Part shown: one piece after another, positions 24,925 through 36,330 of the stretch
Layout: each line of letters opens with the position of its first letter
Position numbering within the stretch: the stretch's first letter is position 1
NCBI GenBank assembly: GCA_026707935.1
Contig: JAPOVX010000293.1
Coordinates: 1-47,803 of the forward strand
Direction of reading: 5' to 3'
Length of the DNA: 47,803 nucleotides
From: Paracoccaceae bacterium
GTDB taxonomy: Bacteria > Pseudomonadota > Alphaproteobacteria > Rhodobacterales > Rhodobacteraceae
Notes under the pieces: generated by a model
What the model was told of the DNA's origin: nothing
Databases searched by the model: none
What the model saw: only the letters and a program-made list of their open reading frames with translations
Translations under genes and position numbers: made by a program

Positions 24925-27360
24925 TCAGCCGACCCCGTCGTAGGTCCCCTTGACCCTGTTCTTCCGGGGATCGAAGGCCGGGAATGACGCAACCCTTGCC
25001 TTGAGGCGCTTTTGATGACCATCGAGTTGTCCGACCTCGACAGGAGTGCCGGGCTCGGCGTGCGCAACGCTCATGCGCGCAAGCGCGATTACCTTCCTGA
25101 GAATCGGCGACCGGGTCGCTGACGTCACCTCCCCGACCTGCGCCTTGCCGATCCTGATGCCGTCTCCCTTGCCCGGCACGACACCACCCTCGATGTCGAG
25201 TCCGACGAGTTTGCGTTGCGGATGCGCCTTTCGCTCTTCCAGTGCCTTCCGGCCGATGAAATCGGCATTCTGGGTTTTCAGGGGAACCGTGAACCCGATA
25301 CCCGCTTCGAACGGGTCCGTCTGATCACAGAACTCGTTGCCTGCGAAAACCAGCCCGGCCTCGATCCTCAGCATGTCAAGCGCTTCAAGGCCCAACGGAA
25401 CCAGTCCATGGGGCTCACCGGCCGCGGCAATCCCGTCAAAGACCGCGGTGGCGTCTTTCGGGTGACAAAAGACCTCGTAGCCGAGCTCACCCGTGTAGCC
25501 GGTCCTGCTGATCACCGTCGCCCGGCCATCGAACCCGCCGACCCTGGCCACCGTGAAGCGAAACCACTCCAATTCCTCGACGGTCGGCCGGGTCGGTGGC
25601 GTCCAGAATACCTTCGCCAGAATCCCGCGCGAGAGCGGGCCCTGGATGGCGACATTGCACAACTGGTCGGTTGAATCCCGAACCCAGGCGTTCAGGTCGT
25701 GGCGCGACGCCTGTTCACGAAGCCAGAGCCCGGATTCGTCGTTACCGCCAACCCAGCGAAAATTCATGTCGCCCAGCCGGAAAACCGTGCCGTCGTCGAT
25801 CATGCCGCCGTGTTCGTAGCACATCGCCGTGTAGACCACCTGCCCCACTGACAACCGGCTCATGTCGCGCGTGAGACACAGCTGCATCAGCCTTTCCGCG
25901 TCGGGGCCGGTCACTTCGTACTTCCGGAGCGGCGACAGGTCCATGATCGCCGCCTTTTCCCTGCATGCCCAGTATTCCGCGACCGCCCCGTGCCCGGTCA
26001 TCGCGTTCGCCAGCCAGTAACCGTTGTATTCCGTGAAATCCCGCGTGTGCCTGGCGAAACACGCGTGGAATCCTGTTTCTTTCGTATCTTCCAACTCGGT
26101 CTCCACTGACCGGCGCCAGCCAACCGAGCGCCGAAAATCCTCGTCCTTGCCATAAACCCGGACCTGGATGTCCGTCGGGCGCCATCCATTCGCCGGATCA
26201 ACGTCGCACGGACAGGCGGTGGAAACGCAAACCAGGTCGGTCAGTGCCTTCAGCAGCACGTAGTCGCCCGGGCGCGACCACGGATCGTTCATCGCCAGCA
26301 CGTTGGTATCGTCCAGCATGGTGTTGAAGAAAAAGTTGATTGCCGGCCAACCTGCCCGGGGCCTGATCCCGCGCCCCTGCAATTCTCCGTTGATGTTGTC
26401 GGAACAGTTGACGTGCCCCGGATAACCCAGGTCCTCGTAGTAACGCGCCGTGCACGCCAGTCCGAAGGTGTCGTGTCGTCCGCACGTATCCTGGACGATC
26501 TCGACCAGCGGCTCCTGGTCCACCGTCCAGTATTTCGAAAAAATCCCGGGAGACGGGTAGAGTGATCCCATCAGGCTGCGTGTCGTGGTCGGGTCTATGT
26601 CGCGCTCAAGCCCCGCGTCGAGCGCGCGGAGCGAAAATGCCTGGTAATCCGAACACTCGCGGCCCTGGACATCCATGATCTGGATGAACTGGCCTGCACG
26701 CACCTCGTAGGCCCTGGCTTCGCCGGGCTGGATGTTGAAGTCGGTCAACGGATCCGCGAGCGGGTCGGCCGGGGTCAAATCTCCCTCGTGTTCGTTGGGT
26801 GCCGACCTCCGGACGTAAAGCACGATGCCCGTCGGTGCGTCCTGCGAATCTGGAGCCATCGGCCCTCCGGGCGCGGCGACGAGCAAAAGACCGTCCGAAT
26901 CCACCGTAAAACGCTCGATTTCGCCCGCGCGCGAATCCCGTTCAAACACCCGGACGGCGTCTGCATGTCCGACGTCGAACCCGGCCGCCGTCAGCGCACG
27001 GTGAACCCGCGCACCCGACGGGTGCCCGGATGCAAGCACCGATTGGAGTCCGACCGCGGACCGGCCACCGGAGCGCCCGATCATGCCAGCATCGGAGGAC
27101 CCGTCGGGCGAAAACATGACAACTTCGGCTGGCTGCAATCCTTCGGTATCAACGATGAGGATTTCGTCGCCGGAATCGACCCGGATGGCACGCGACCCGC
27201 CTCCCGGCACCGGAAAGCGTTCGACGCCCGGTTGCAGGACCGGAAGCCCCGGTTCTACCACGCCGGAACGCTCAAACGGAATTTCAAGGACAGGTTGTAC
27301 CATCATGCGACCGCCTTCGGGCCCCGATCCAGGGATGACAGGCGTTCCCGAATAATCCAC
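24925..27360 (-). CDS. tdm: Trimethylamine N-oxide demethylase (DUF1989 + GcvT fusion)
   Basis: The 811-residue protein has the architecture of TMAO demethylase, which splits TMAO into dimethylamine and formaldehyde, with tetrahydrofolate available as formaldehyde acceptor. Residues about 205-400 are a DUF1989 zinc domain; Cys319, Cys383 and Cys385 (CPC) reproduce the spacing I recall for the three zinc-binding cysteines of the Methylocella enzyme. Residues about 420-805 are a GcvT/aminomethyltransferase fold (WACREKAAIMDLSPLRKYEV, ISRTGYTGELGYEVFCHP). Residues about 52-180 resemble a degenerate second DUF1989. The GTG at 27360 is the longest start; ATG 27306 or 27303 are alternatives. It ends the methylamine operon, 44 bp after tmoW. 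Confidence 0.88.
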   Translation of the reverse strand: MDYSGTPVIPGSGPEGGRMMVQPVLEIPFERSGVVEPGLPVLQPGVERFPVPGGGSRAIRVDSGDEILIVDTEGLQPAEVVMFSPDGSSDAGMIGRSGGRSAVGLQSVLASGHPSGARVHRALTAAGFDVGHADAVRVFERDSRAGEIERFTVDSDGLLLVAAPGGPMAPDSQDAPTGIVLYVRRSAPNEHEGDLTPADPLADPLTDFNIQPGEARAYEVRAGQFIQIMDVQGRECSDYQAFSLRALDAGLERDIDPTTTRSLMGSLYPSPGIFSKYWTVDQEPLVEIVQDTCGRHDTFGLACTARYYEDLGYPGHVNCSDNINGELQGRGIRPRAGWPAINFFFNTMLDDTNVLAMNDPWSRPGDYVLLKALTDLVCVSTACPCDVDPANGWRPTDIQVRVYGKDEDFRRSVGWRRSVETELEDTKETGFHACFARHTRDFTEYNGYWLANAMTGHGAVAEYWACREKAAIMDLSPLRKYEVTGPDAERLMQLCLTRDMSRLSVGQVVYTAMCYEHGGMIDDGTVFRLGDMNFRWVGGNDESGLWLREQASRHDLNAWVRDSTDQLCNVAIQGPLSRGILAKVFWTPPTRPTVEELEWFRFTVARVGGFDGRATVISRTGYTGELGYEVFCHPKDATAVFDGIAAAGEPHGLVPLGLEALDMLRIEAGLVFAGNEFCDQTDPFEAGIGFTVPLKTQNADFIGRKALEERKAHPQRKLVGLDIEGGVVPGKGDGIRIGKAQVGEVTSATRSPILRKVIALARMSVAHAEPGTPVEVGQLDGHQKRLKARVASFPAFDPRKNRVKGTYDGVG

Positions 27361-27404
27361 TCCTCGGTTTGCCGCCCTTCCACCTGGACACTCTCCCGAT
27401 CAGC

Positions 27405-27680
27405 CTAACTGATGCCAAGTGCAGACTTGCGCTCGGAAGACCAGCGAATGATCAGATGATCAACCATCAGTCCCATGAATGCAACGCACAATCCGAGCAC
27501 GAGACCCTTGCCGACGTCGGTTGACGACAAGGCGCGTTGCATTTCCTGGCCGAGGTCCTGCGTTCCGATAAAGGCCGCGATGATGACCATGAACAGCGAA
27601 AACATCACCGTCTGGTTGACTCCGACCATGATCGTCGGAACCGCGATCGGCAATCGGACGTTTGCCAGCTTGTTGAGCTC
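27405..27680 (-). pseudogene. tmoW: C-terminal remainder of the tmoW-like permease, after in-frame TAG
   Basis: This stretch continues the frame of the upstream permease gene directly past its TAG. It begins ELNKLANVRLPIAVP, which aligns with the second half of the EAA coupling loop in the first repeat of the same protein, and includes the last membrane segments (FSLFMVIIAAFIG, LVLGLCVAFMGLMVDHLII). A TTG at 27653 could reinitiate here, but the product would lack the front of the coupling loop. Confidence 0.7.
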
Positions 27681-29369
27681 CTAGGCGCCGGACTTGTCAG
27701 CGGTCTCGATGAGCTCCGGGGGAACCGAGCGAAGCCCCTCAATCGTGTAACGAGTCATCGGGATGGCGCCAAAGATAACCACGGCGCCGATTGCCGCCAC
27801 GTCGTTGACACCGAAAAGCATGACGACCGGAATCAGGTAAATGAAACTCGGAAAGGTCTGCGCCGTATCGCAAACAAGCAGGACGGCATTCGAACGCCGC
27901 GAAGACCGGGATGCCCAAATGCCCAGTGGCAAGCCGATAATTGCGGCCAGCATGACCGCGAAACTGACCATGTAGGTGGTGATCATCGCCCTGTCCCACC
28001 AGCCTGACATCGCGATCAGGCCGAAGAACGCAACGCAAACCAGGGCGGACCGCAGGCCACCGATCAGGTAACCGATTCCCGACAGCAACAGCAGGACTGA
28101 CGAGAACGGCAACCACAGGTAAGCGTCTCGCATCGGGATCAGGACAAACCGGATCAGGGCACCGCGCAACCATTGGGTAAAGGGATCGATCATGACGATG
28201 ATCCAGTCGACAGCGGCGTCAAGCGGCTTGGAAATCGTGAATGCCTGGCTGCGTTTGACTTCATCGGCGATTGGCCAGATCGCGGCCGCACCCAGGGTGG
28301 CGACCGCCAATCCCGCCCAGATCAACAGGTTACGATGCCGAACGGCCCAGCTCGTGCCCCTGTCGAAATGGACCGGCTGTTTCTGCGCCCATGCCTTCGT
28401 GCACCGGTCAAGCCAGACCGCGATGAGGACGATCGAAATGCCGATCTCCACCGAACGGCCGACCTTGAGCGCCTGCAATAGCTGAAGAAGCTTCTGCCCG
28501 AGACCCGGCATCCCGATAAAGCTGGCCAGAACGACCATCGCGAGACACTGCATGATGACCTGGTTGACGCCGATCAGGATTTCCGTTCGAGCCGTCGGAA
28601 TGCGCACGTAGCGCATCAGCTGCCACCTGCTTGCGCCGCACATGTGGCCATTCTCGACGATTTCCGGCGGGACCTTCTTGAGGCCGAGCAACGTCATCCG
28701 GATCATCGGTGGAGTCGCAAAGACAATCGTCACGACAGCACCCGACTTCGGGCCGACACCAATGAAAACGACGACCGGTATCATGTACGCGAAATGGGGC
28801 AAGGATTGCGCGATGTTGAGGATCGGATTCAACATGCGTTCGACCCAGGGCCGGCGCCAGGCGGCTATTCCGAGCAACAGGCCGAGGAAAACGGCAAACG
28901 GAGCAGCGACCACGATGACCGAGAGCGTTTCCATCGACCATTTCCACTGTCCCATCACGGCGATCCAGAGAAAGGTGCCACCGGAAAGTACAGCCAGTTT
29001 CCAGCCGTTGAGCACATACCCGACAATCGCCGCCGTGACAGCAATCGTCGTCCAGGGAATCGGGCCTATGCGCGGCCAGCGGTTTCTGCCGTACAAGAGG
29101 TTGGCAGTGACATCGAGCAGCCATTCAACCGCGGCGGCAAATGCCCGCGTCACGTAAATGAACCCGAGGTCGTCCTTGATGAAGTTGAACGAGGCGTTGA
29201 TCCAGTCCGCGAATGGCAAGACCAGCCACTCGGGGGGGCGAATCAGGAACCCGGGAAGGCTTAACTTGAAGACAACCGCCAGAATCGCCAGCAGGATGAG
29301 ACCCTGACCGATCTGCGCCTGCGACAACCAACCACCGGTCCGACCCGACGGAATGGATGCGATGCTCAT
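27681..29369 (-). CDS. tmoW: Glycine betaine/TMAO-type ABC permease, duplicated, truncated by TAG
   Basis: Translation gives 562 residues and then TAG at 27681-27683, with the same frame open for another 91 codons. The full 654-codon frame encodes two ProW-like permease domains in one chain. Each has an EAA loop: VPPEIVENGHMCGAS RWQLMRYVRIP in the first and VPPELIETADKSGA followed by the stop and ELNKLANVRLP in the second. The TAG replaces the residue aligned with Ser in the first copy. Overlap with tmoV by ATGA and a GGGGAG ribosome site indicate normal co-translation. Given tmm, tmoX and tdm, TMAO is the probable substrate, with betaines possible. A sequencing error, pseudogene or stop readthrough are all possible. 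The V/W letters are used by analogy with ProV/ProW. Confidence 0.8.
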   Translation of the reverse strand: MSIASIPSGRTGGWLSQAQIGQGLILLAILAVVFKLSLPGFLIRPPEWLVLPFADWINASFNFIKDDLGFIYVTRAFAAAVEWLLDVTANLLYGRNRWPRIGPIPWTTIAVTAAIVGYVLNGWKLAVLSGGTFLWIAVMGQWKWSMETLSVIVVAAPFAVFLGLLLGIAAWRRPWVERMLNPILNIAQSLPHFAYMIPVVVFIGVGPKSGAVVTIVFATPPMIRMTLLGLKKVPPEIVENGHMCGASRWQLMRYVRIPTARTEILIGVNQVIMQCLAMVVLASFIGMPGLGQKLLQLLQALKVGRSVEIGISIVLIAVWLDRCTKAWAQKQPVHFDRGTSWAVRHRNLLIWAGLAVATLGAAAIWPIADEVKRSQAFTISKPLDAAVDWIIVMIDPFTQWLRGALIRFVLIPMRDAYLWLPFSSVLLLLSGIGYLIGGLRSALVCVAFFGLIAMSGWWDRAMITTYMVSFAVMLAAIIGLPLGIWASRSSRRSNAVLLVCDTAQTFPSFIYLIPVVMLFGVNDVAAIGAVVIFGAIPMTRYTIEGLRSVPPELIETADKSGA

Positions 29370-30400
29370 GACCGCTCCCCGAACAGAATGTCGAGTGCGT
29401 CCGTCCGCTTGAGAACGCCCGTGATTCTGCCCTCCGAATCGGCCACCGGAATCTCGTCACGCTGGTCGTTGACCAGCTGTCGGGCGAGTTCGAGAATCGT
29501 CAACTTGCCGGAGATCGGGCTTCCTCGAGGCGTTGTGGCCAAGTCGACAGGCCGGGCAAGTCCCGCCGCATGAACCACGCGCGACTTTTCGATGTCTTCT
29601 GTGAACTTGCGTACGTAGTCGGTCGCGGGCTCAAGCACGATCTGATCGGGCGTGTCGGCCTGTTCAACCGCCCCGTCCCGCATGATCGCGATCCGGTCGG
29701 CGAGCCGCAGCGCCTCGTCGAAATCATGCGTAATGAAAACGATGGTCTTGCCAAGCAATTCCTGGAGGCGGAGGAACTCGTCCTGCATTTCCTTCCTGAT
29801 CAGGGGATCCAATGCCGAGAACGGCTCATCGAGAAACCAGATATCCGGTTCGATCGCGAGGCTTCTGGCGATTCCGACCCGCTGCTGCTGGCCTCCCGAG
29901 AGCTCGCGCGGAAAGTACTCTTCCCGGCCGTCGAGGCCAACGAGCCGGATCACTTCCAGTGCCCGTTCGCGCCGTTCAATCCGGTCCTGCCCCCTCATTT
30001 CCAACGGGAACGCCACGTTCTCGAGAACGGTTCGATGAGGCAACAGGGCGAAGTTCTGGAAAACCATCCCCATCTTCGAGCGCCTGAGGTCGATCAGGGC
30101 TCTTTCGGTCAGGGTACCGATGTCCTGTCCCTCCACGACGACGTTTCCGCCCGTCACGTCGATCAGGCGGCACATGCAGCGAACAAGCGTGGACTTTCCG
30201 GACCCGGACAGGCCCATGATCACCAGCATTTCGCCCTTGTCGATACTGAGCGACACGTCGCGAACGGCAGCGATATATCCGTCCGCTCTAATTCTTTCGT
30301 AGTCCGGGGCGCCTGTCATCGACGCAAAATAGCGATCGGGGCGATCTCCAAAAAGTTTCCAAATGCCCTGACATCGAATGACAGGTTCTAATTCAGGCAT
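29366..30400 (-). CDS. tmoV: Glycine betaine/TMAO-type ABC ATP-binding protein with C-terminal CBS
   Basis: The 344-residue ATPase is of the ProV/OpuAA type: Walker A GLSGSGKST, an RRSKMGMVFQNFALLPHRTV Q-loop region, signature LSGGQQQRVGIARSL, Walker B WFLDEPFSALDPL and ITHDFDEALRLADRI. The last 60 residues resemble one CBS motif (LTILELARQLVNDQRDEIPV), the ionic-strength or nucleotide sensor of this group. GGGGAGG precedes the ATG. It overlaps the permease start by ATGA. With tmoX and tmoW it would form a TMAO importer. Confidence 0.88.
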   Translation of the reverse strand: MPELEPVIRCQGIWKLFGDRPDRYFASMTGAPDYERIRADGYIAAVRDVSLSIDKGEMLVIMGLSGSGKSTLVRCMCRLIDVTGGNVVVEGQDIGTLTERALIDLRRSKMGMVFQNFALLPHRTVLENVAFPLEMRGQDRIERRERALEVIRLVGLDGREEYFPRELSGGQQQRVGIARSLAIEPDIWFLDEPFSALDPLIRKEMQDEFLRLQELLGKTIVFITHDFDEALRLADRIAIMRDGAVEQADTPDQIVLEPATDYVRKFTEDIEKSRVVHAAGLARPVDLATTPRGSPISGKLTILELARQLVNDQRDEIPVADSEGRITGVLKRTDALDILFGERS

Positions 30401-30421
30401 TGCCCTCCCCGTTTAAATCAG

Positions 30422-30453
30422 GGCCGCGCCCGGTTCATGAACCGGACGCGGCC
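30422..30453. other. Intercistronic hairpin between tmoX and tmoV
   Basis: A 32-bp inverted repeat is symmetrical except for one mismatch (30429 against 30446); its centre is ggttcatgaacc. There is no T-tract. It may attenuate transcription or protect the tmoX mRNA, giving more binding protein than ATPase. Confidence 0.6.
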
Positions 30454-30477
30454 ATCGCTTAAAGCGACTTCAGGATG

Positions 30478-32866
<2,389 letters not shown>

Positions 32867-32870
<4 letters not shown>

Positions 32871-33526
32871 ATTCTTGTCCTTTCTTCGTTCATCACCCGG
32901 CCGGCCTGCCGGTCGGCCGTCGCCCGGCCCCAAGCCGGTTCGGGGGCCGCTTTCGAGTGTTCCCAGTCAGGCAAAAATCCCAAGACAACGGTATCGGGAT
33001 GCAATTCGGAATTGAACAGCTTGTTGTGCCAGTATGCCGCCTCGCGAAACGGATCGTGGGCTCCATGCAACCTGACCGAACAGGCAAGATCAAACCCCTG
33101 GGAAAAGGCATCGTACACGAGCCTGCATCGCCACGTCCGGGAGACCGCCTCCACAAACGCGGCGCCAGGCGCGAATGTCGCGGCGAGTTCATCGGAAAAT
33201 TCTTCGGCTCTCTGGTAATGGGAAGCCGACAGGAACCGGACAGCCGCTTCGCGGCGTTCAGCCGGATCATGGGTTCGGCTCACCATGTGCCGAAATTCAG
33301 GCGTCACGCTGAATGCCGGCCGCTTCAACAGGATCGTGGTTATGCGTCCCGGCGCACTGCCTTCGGGCAAGACGACGGCCGGCCTGATCGCGGCGTCAGG
33401 GCGGCCGCCCGCCGTTCGCATGGCCATCTGCCGCACGCGGCACTGCCACTTCAGGAACGCGTTCCTGCGCCGCAAGGACACCTCGTGCCCCGTGTTCGCC
33501 ACGTCGAGTGTCCTGGCTTCGCTCAC
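32867..33526 (-). CDS. Unknown 219-residue protein coupled to tmm and the nitrilase gene
   Basis: A GTG at 33526 overlaps the nitrilase stop as GTGA and follows a GGAAAG ribosome site; ATG 33550 is the alternative. The stop overlaps the tmm start as ATGA. The soluble protein contains [37 protein letters not shown], a Trp/His-containing [26 protein letters not shown] and no signal peptide or membrane span. I recognise no domain. It has the character of a conserved protein, with many aromatic and charged residues, and its stop-start coupling to tmm suggests a role in methylamine metabolism, for example as an enzyme subunit or assembly factor. Confidence 0.75.
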
Positions 33527-34371
33527 GCCGCCTTCTTTCCTTCTTCCCATCGCCGCGTGTACTGACGGTCATGATCCAGGCTGGGGATGCGGCGACGAAC
33601 GTCCGCAACATGTTCGAGGTCCATCACGGCGCTGACGACGCCCGGACCGGTTCCGCCGTCCGCAAGAACCTCGCCCCACGGATCGACGACCAGCGAATGC
33701 CCGAAGCACGCCCCGCCGCCCGGCACGCTCCCGGTCGCGCAGGGTGAAACCACGAAGCACGTGTTCTCGATTGCCCGTGCCCTGTTGAGCACAATCCAGT
33801 GCGCCTCACCTGTTTTCCTGGTGAAGGCGGCGGGAATCGTGATGATTGCGGCGCCCGCCTTCGCCATGTCCCGAAAAAGACCCGGGAATCGCAAATCGTA
33901 ACAGATCGTGTGTCCGACCATTCCCCACGGGGTGCCGGTCATGACGGCCTCGGTTCCCGGCGTAACAGTATCGCTTTCGCGGTATACTTCCGACTCCGAC
34001 AACTGGATGTCGAACATGTGGATCTTGTCGTAGCGGCTCACGATCGAACCGTTGTCGTCAAGGACGAATCCCCGGTTCATGATGCGGCCATGTGCGGCGG
34101 TTATTGCGAGCGATCCGATCAGAATCCAGACACGTCTCTCGGAAGCAAATGCGCGAAGGCCCGCAAGAACGGGATGCGACTGTTCGGTTGACGACGGTGG
34201 CACGATCCGGGCGCCTTGGGACCTCAATCCACCACAGTACTCCGGCAAGGCCAGGAATTGGGCTCCCCGGTCCACGGCCCGTTCGGCGAGTCGGAGCGCT
34301 TCAGACAAGGCGGACTCGAAATCCGGCCTCGGGCTCGTCTGGAGACAGGCGATGTTCAGCTTTCGGGACAT
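33523..34371 (-). CDS. Carbon-nitrogen hydrolase (nitrilase superfamily, omega-amidase-like)
   Basis: The 282-residue protein has the complete Glu-Lys-Cys triad of the nitrilase superfamily: LALPEYCGG (Glu), DKIHMFD (Lys) and TICYDLRFPGLF (Cys). The pattern CYDLRFP with HMFDI is typical of the Nit1/Nit2 branch, which includes omega-amidase and deaminated glutathione amidase. In this operon a substrate related to glutamine, such as a glutaramate or gamma-glutamyl-methylamide derivative, is plausible, but this is inference. Its ribosome site is weak and it follows the 137-residue gene by 25 bp. Confidence 0.85.
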   Translation of the reverse strand: MSRKLNIACLQTSPRPDFESALSEALRLAERAVDRGAQFLALPEYCGGLRSQGARIVPPSSTEQSHPVLAGLRAFASERRVWILIGSLAITAAHGRIMNRGFVLDDNGSIVSRYDKIHMFDIQLSESEVYRESDTVTPGTEAVMTGTPWGMVGHTICYDLRFPGLFRDMAKAGAAIITIPAAFTRKTGEAHWIVLNRARAIENTCFVVSPCATGSVPGGGACFGHSLVVDPWGEVLADGGTGPGVVSAVMDLEHVADVRRRIPSLDHDRQYTRRWEEGKKAA

Positions 34372-34396
34372 GGCTTGGACCGGTTTGCTCGGGTGA

Positions 34397-34810
34397 TCAG
34401 AACTTGGTGTACGCCTTTCGCAGCGCGACCAGCGGATGACAATCCGACATTTGAAACTTGATGAGCAGTTCTCTCGCGATCATGTCGCGGTCCTGCTGGT
34501 TGCCAGGCAGGTCGATGCTTGCGGGAACCCGTACCCAGCCATTGACATTTCTGTCGAACACGGCCGCCTGGCCGTCCTCGTAACCCATGTGGATATCCTC
34601 AAGCCAGTTCAGGTCGTCCCAACCCATGATCTCCATGTAGCGTTCCAGGAACGGCGTGATGCGGCCGTAGTCCGGAACCAGGTTCACGTCGTAGCGATAG
34701 CCGATGTGCTGGCCGATTTCCTGTTCCCGTTCCGAGTCCAGTCCTGCTGCATCGTCGATGAACTGATCGACATCCGTGATCTCGGAACCCCGGTACTGCG
34801 TGCCGGCCAT
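34397..34810 (-). CDS. Unknown acidic 137-residue protein in the methylamine operon
   Basis: An ATG at 34810 with GAGGAG upstream starts a compact acidic protein: ITDVDQFIDDAAGLDSEREQ, ITPFLERYMEIMGWDD, EDGQAAVFDRNVNGWVRVP, and a basic end ALRKAYTKF. There is no signal peptide, membrane span or cysteine cluster; one Cys lies near the end. I do not recognise a family. It lies 60 bp after mgsC and 25 bp before the nitrilase gene, same strand. It could be a small subunit or regulator of the N-methylglutamate pathway. Confidence 0.75.
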   Translation of the reverse strand: MAGTQYRGSEITDVDQFIDDAAGLDSEREQEIGQHIGYRYDVNLVPDYGRITPFLERYMEIMGWDDLNWLEDIHMGYEDGQAAVFDRNVNGWVRVPASIDLPGNQQDRDMIARELLIKFQMSDCHPLVALRKAYTKF

Positions 34811-34870
34811 TTCGGTTTCTCCTCGTTTCAGACGCGAACGGTGCCGCGTATCCGCGTATCGTCGCGATGC

Positions 34871-36235
34871 TCAGATATGATGGTAGTCGTCCACGCCGAC
34901 CGTGTGATTGGTGCCGGCAAGAGGAACCGCGGCCATCGCCGAAGCTTCCATCGTAAGCGCCGCCAGGTCTTCGGGCTCGAGCGAATGGATGTTTGTCTTC
35001 CCGCAAGCCCGGGCAAACAACTGGGCCTCGATCGTCAACGTGTGCAGGAAGTTGTAGACGCGCTCCGCGGCTTCATCCGGATCCAGCCGTTTCCTCAACT
35101 CCGCATCCTGCGTCGCGACGCCGACGGGGCAACGCCCCGTATGGCAATGGTAGCAATACCCGGGATCCACACCCATTTCTTCCGGGTAGTTGGCTTCCGG
35201 AATGTCCTTGTTGCAATTCAGCGCCATCATCACGGAATGTCCGAGCGCGATCGCGTCGGCCCCGAGCGCGATGGCCTTGGCGACATCGGCCCCGTTGCGG
35301 ATACCTCCTGCATAAACCAGCGAAATCTCCCCTCTCTTGCCGAGATCGTCGATCGCGCGGCGCGCCTGGCGAATCGCCGCCATGCCGGGTATGCCGGTGT
35401 CCTCGGTCGCCAGGTGAGGGCCGGCGCCGGTTCCACCTTCCATTCCGTCGATGTAGATGGAATCAGGATCGCATTTGACGGCCATCCTGACGTCGTCATA
35501 GACCCGTGCGGCGCCGAGTTTCAGCTGGATCGGTATCATCCAGTCGGTCGCCTCCCGGATCTCCTGAATCTTGAGGGCAAGGTCATCCGGACCCAGCCAG
35601 TCGGGATGCCGAGCCGGCGATCGCTGATCGATTCCGGCCGGCAACGACCGCATTTCCGCCACCTGGTCGGTGACTTTCTGACCCATCAAGTGACCGCCGA
35701 GGCCGACCTTGCATCCCTGGCCGATGAAAAACTCGCAACCATCCGCGAGGACAAGATGGTGGGGATTGAAGCCGTAGCGCGACTGTATGCACTGGTAGAG
35801 CCACTTCGAACTGTACCGGCGTTCGTCCGGAATCATGCCCCCTTCACCCGAGCAAGTCGCGGTTCCCGCCATGGTCGCTCCCCGGGCGAGCGCGGTCTTT
35901 GCCTCGTACGACAGCGCGCCGAAGCTCATGCCCGTGACGTAGACCGGTATCTCGAGTTCGAGCGGCCTCTTGGCCCTCGGCCCGATGATCGTCCTGGTTT
36001 CACACTTCTCCCGGTATCCCTCGATGACGAATCGCGTGAGGGTTCCGGGAAGAAACGTCAGGTCGTCCCAGTGCGGGATCCGCTTGAACAGCGAGAATCC
36101 CCGCATGCGGTAGCGGCCGAGTTCCGACTTGACGTGGATGTCGTCGATGACGTGCGGCGGGAAAATGAACGAGTCCCCGAGCCGGTACGGATCCCGCTCC
36201 AGCGGTTTCTTTACTGGCAACGCTCCGTCTGCCAT
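34871..36235 (-). CDS. mgsC: N-methylglutamate synthase subunit C (glutamate synthase FMN-domain-like)
   Basis: The 454-residue protein corresponds to the FMN/iron-sulfur barrel of glutamate synthase: PVYVTGMSFGALSYEAKTAL, SGEGGMIPDE, QLKLGAARVYDDV, YIDGMEGGTGAGP, VYAGGIRNGADVAKAIALGA. A cysteine group at 361, 364 and 369 (CPVGVATQD) corresponds to the 3Fe-4S region of GltB. With mgsA and mgsB it would transfer methylamine from gamma-glutamylmethylamide to 2-oxoglutarate, giving N-methylglutamate. AAGGAGAC precedes ATG 36235. Equivalent genes in rhizobia are called glxD. Confidence 0.88.
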   Translation of the reverse strand: MADGALPVKKPLERDPYRLGDSFIFPPHVIDDIHVKSELGRYRMRGFSLFKRIPHWDDLTFLPGTLTRFVIEGYREKCETRTIIGPRAKRPLELEIPVYVTGMSFGALSYEAKTALARGATMAGTATCSGEGGMIPDERRYSSKWLYQCIQSRYGFNPHHLVLADGCEFFIGQGCKVGLGGHLMGQKVTDQVAEMRSLPAGIDQRSPARHPDWLGPDDLALKIQEIREATDWMIPIQLKLGAARVYDDVRMAVKCDPDSIYIDGMEGGTGAGPHLATEDTGIPGMAAIRQARRAIDDLGKRGEISLVYAGGIRNGADVAKAIALGADAIALGHSVMMALNCNKDIPEANYPEEMGVDPGYCYHCHTGRCPVGVATQDAELRKRLDPDEAAERVYNFLHTLTIEAQLFARACGKTNIHSLEPEDLAALTMEASAMAAVPLAGTNHTVGVDDYHHI

Positions 36236-36330
36236 CTCGGTCTCCTTTCGATTTCCGATACCTGCCTGGCGGTGCCGGAAGCACGCCTTCCCGTCTGCGA
36301 CGCGTGGGAGGGATTCCGGCCGTCAGGACA

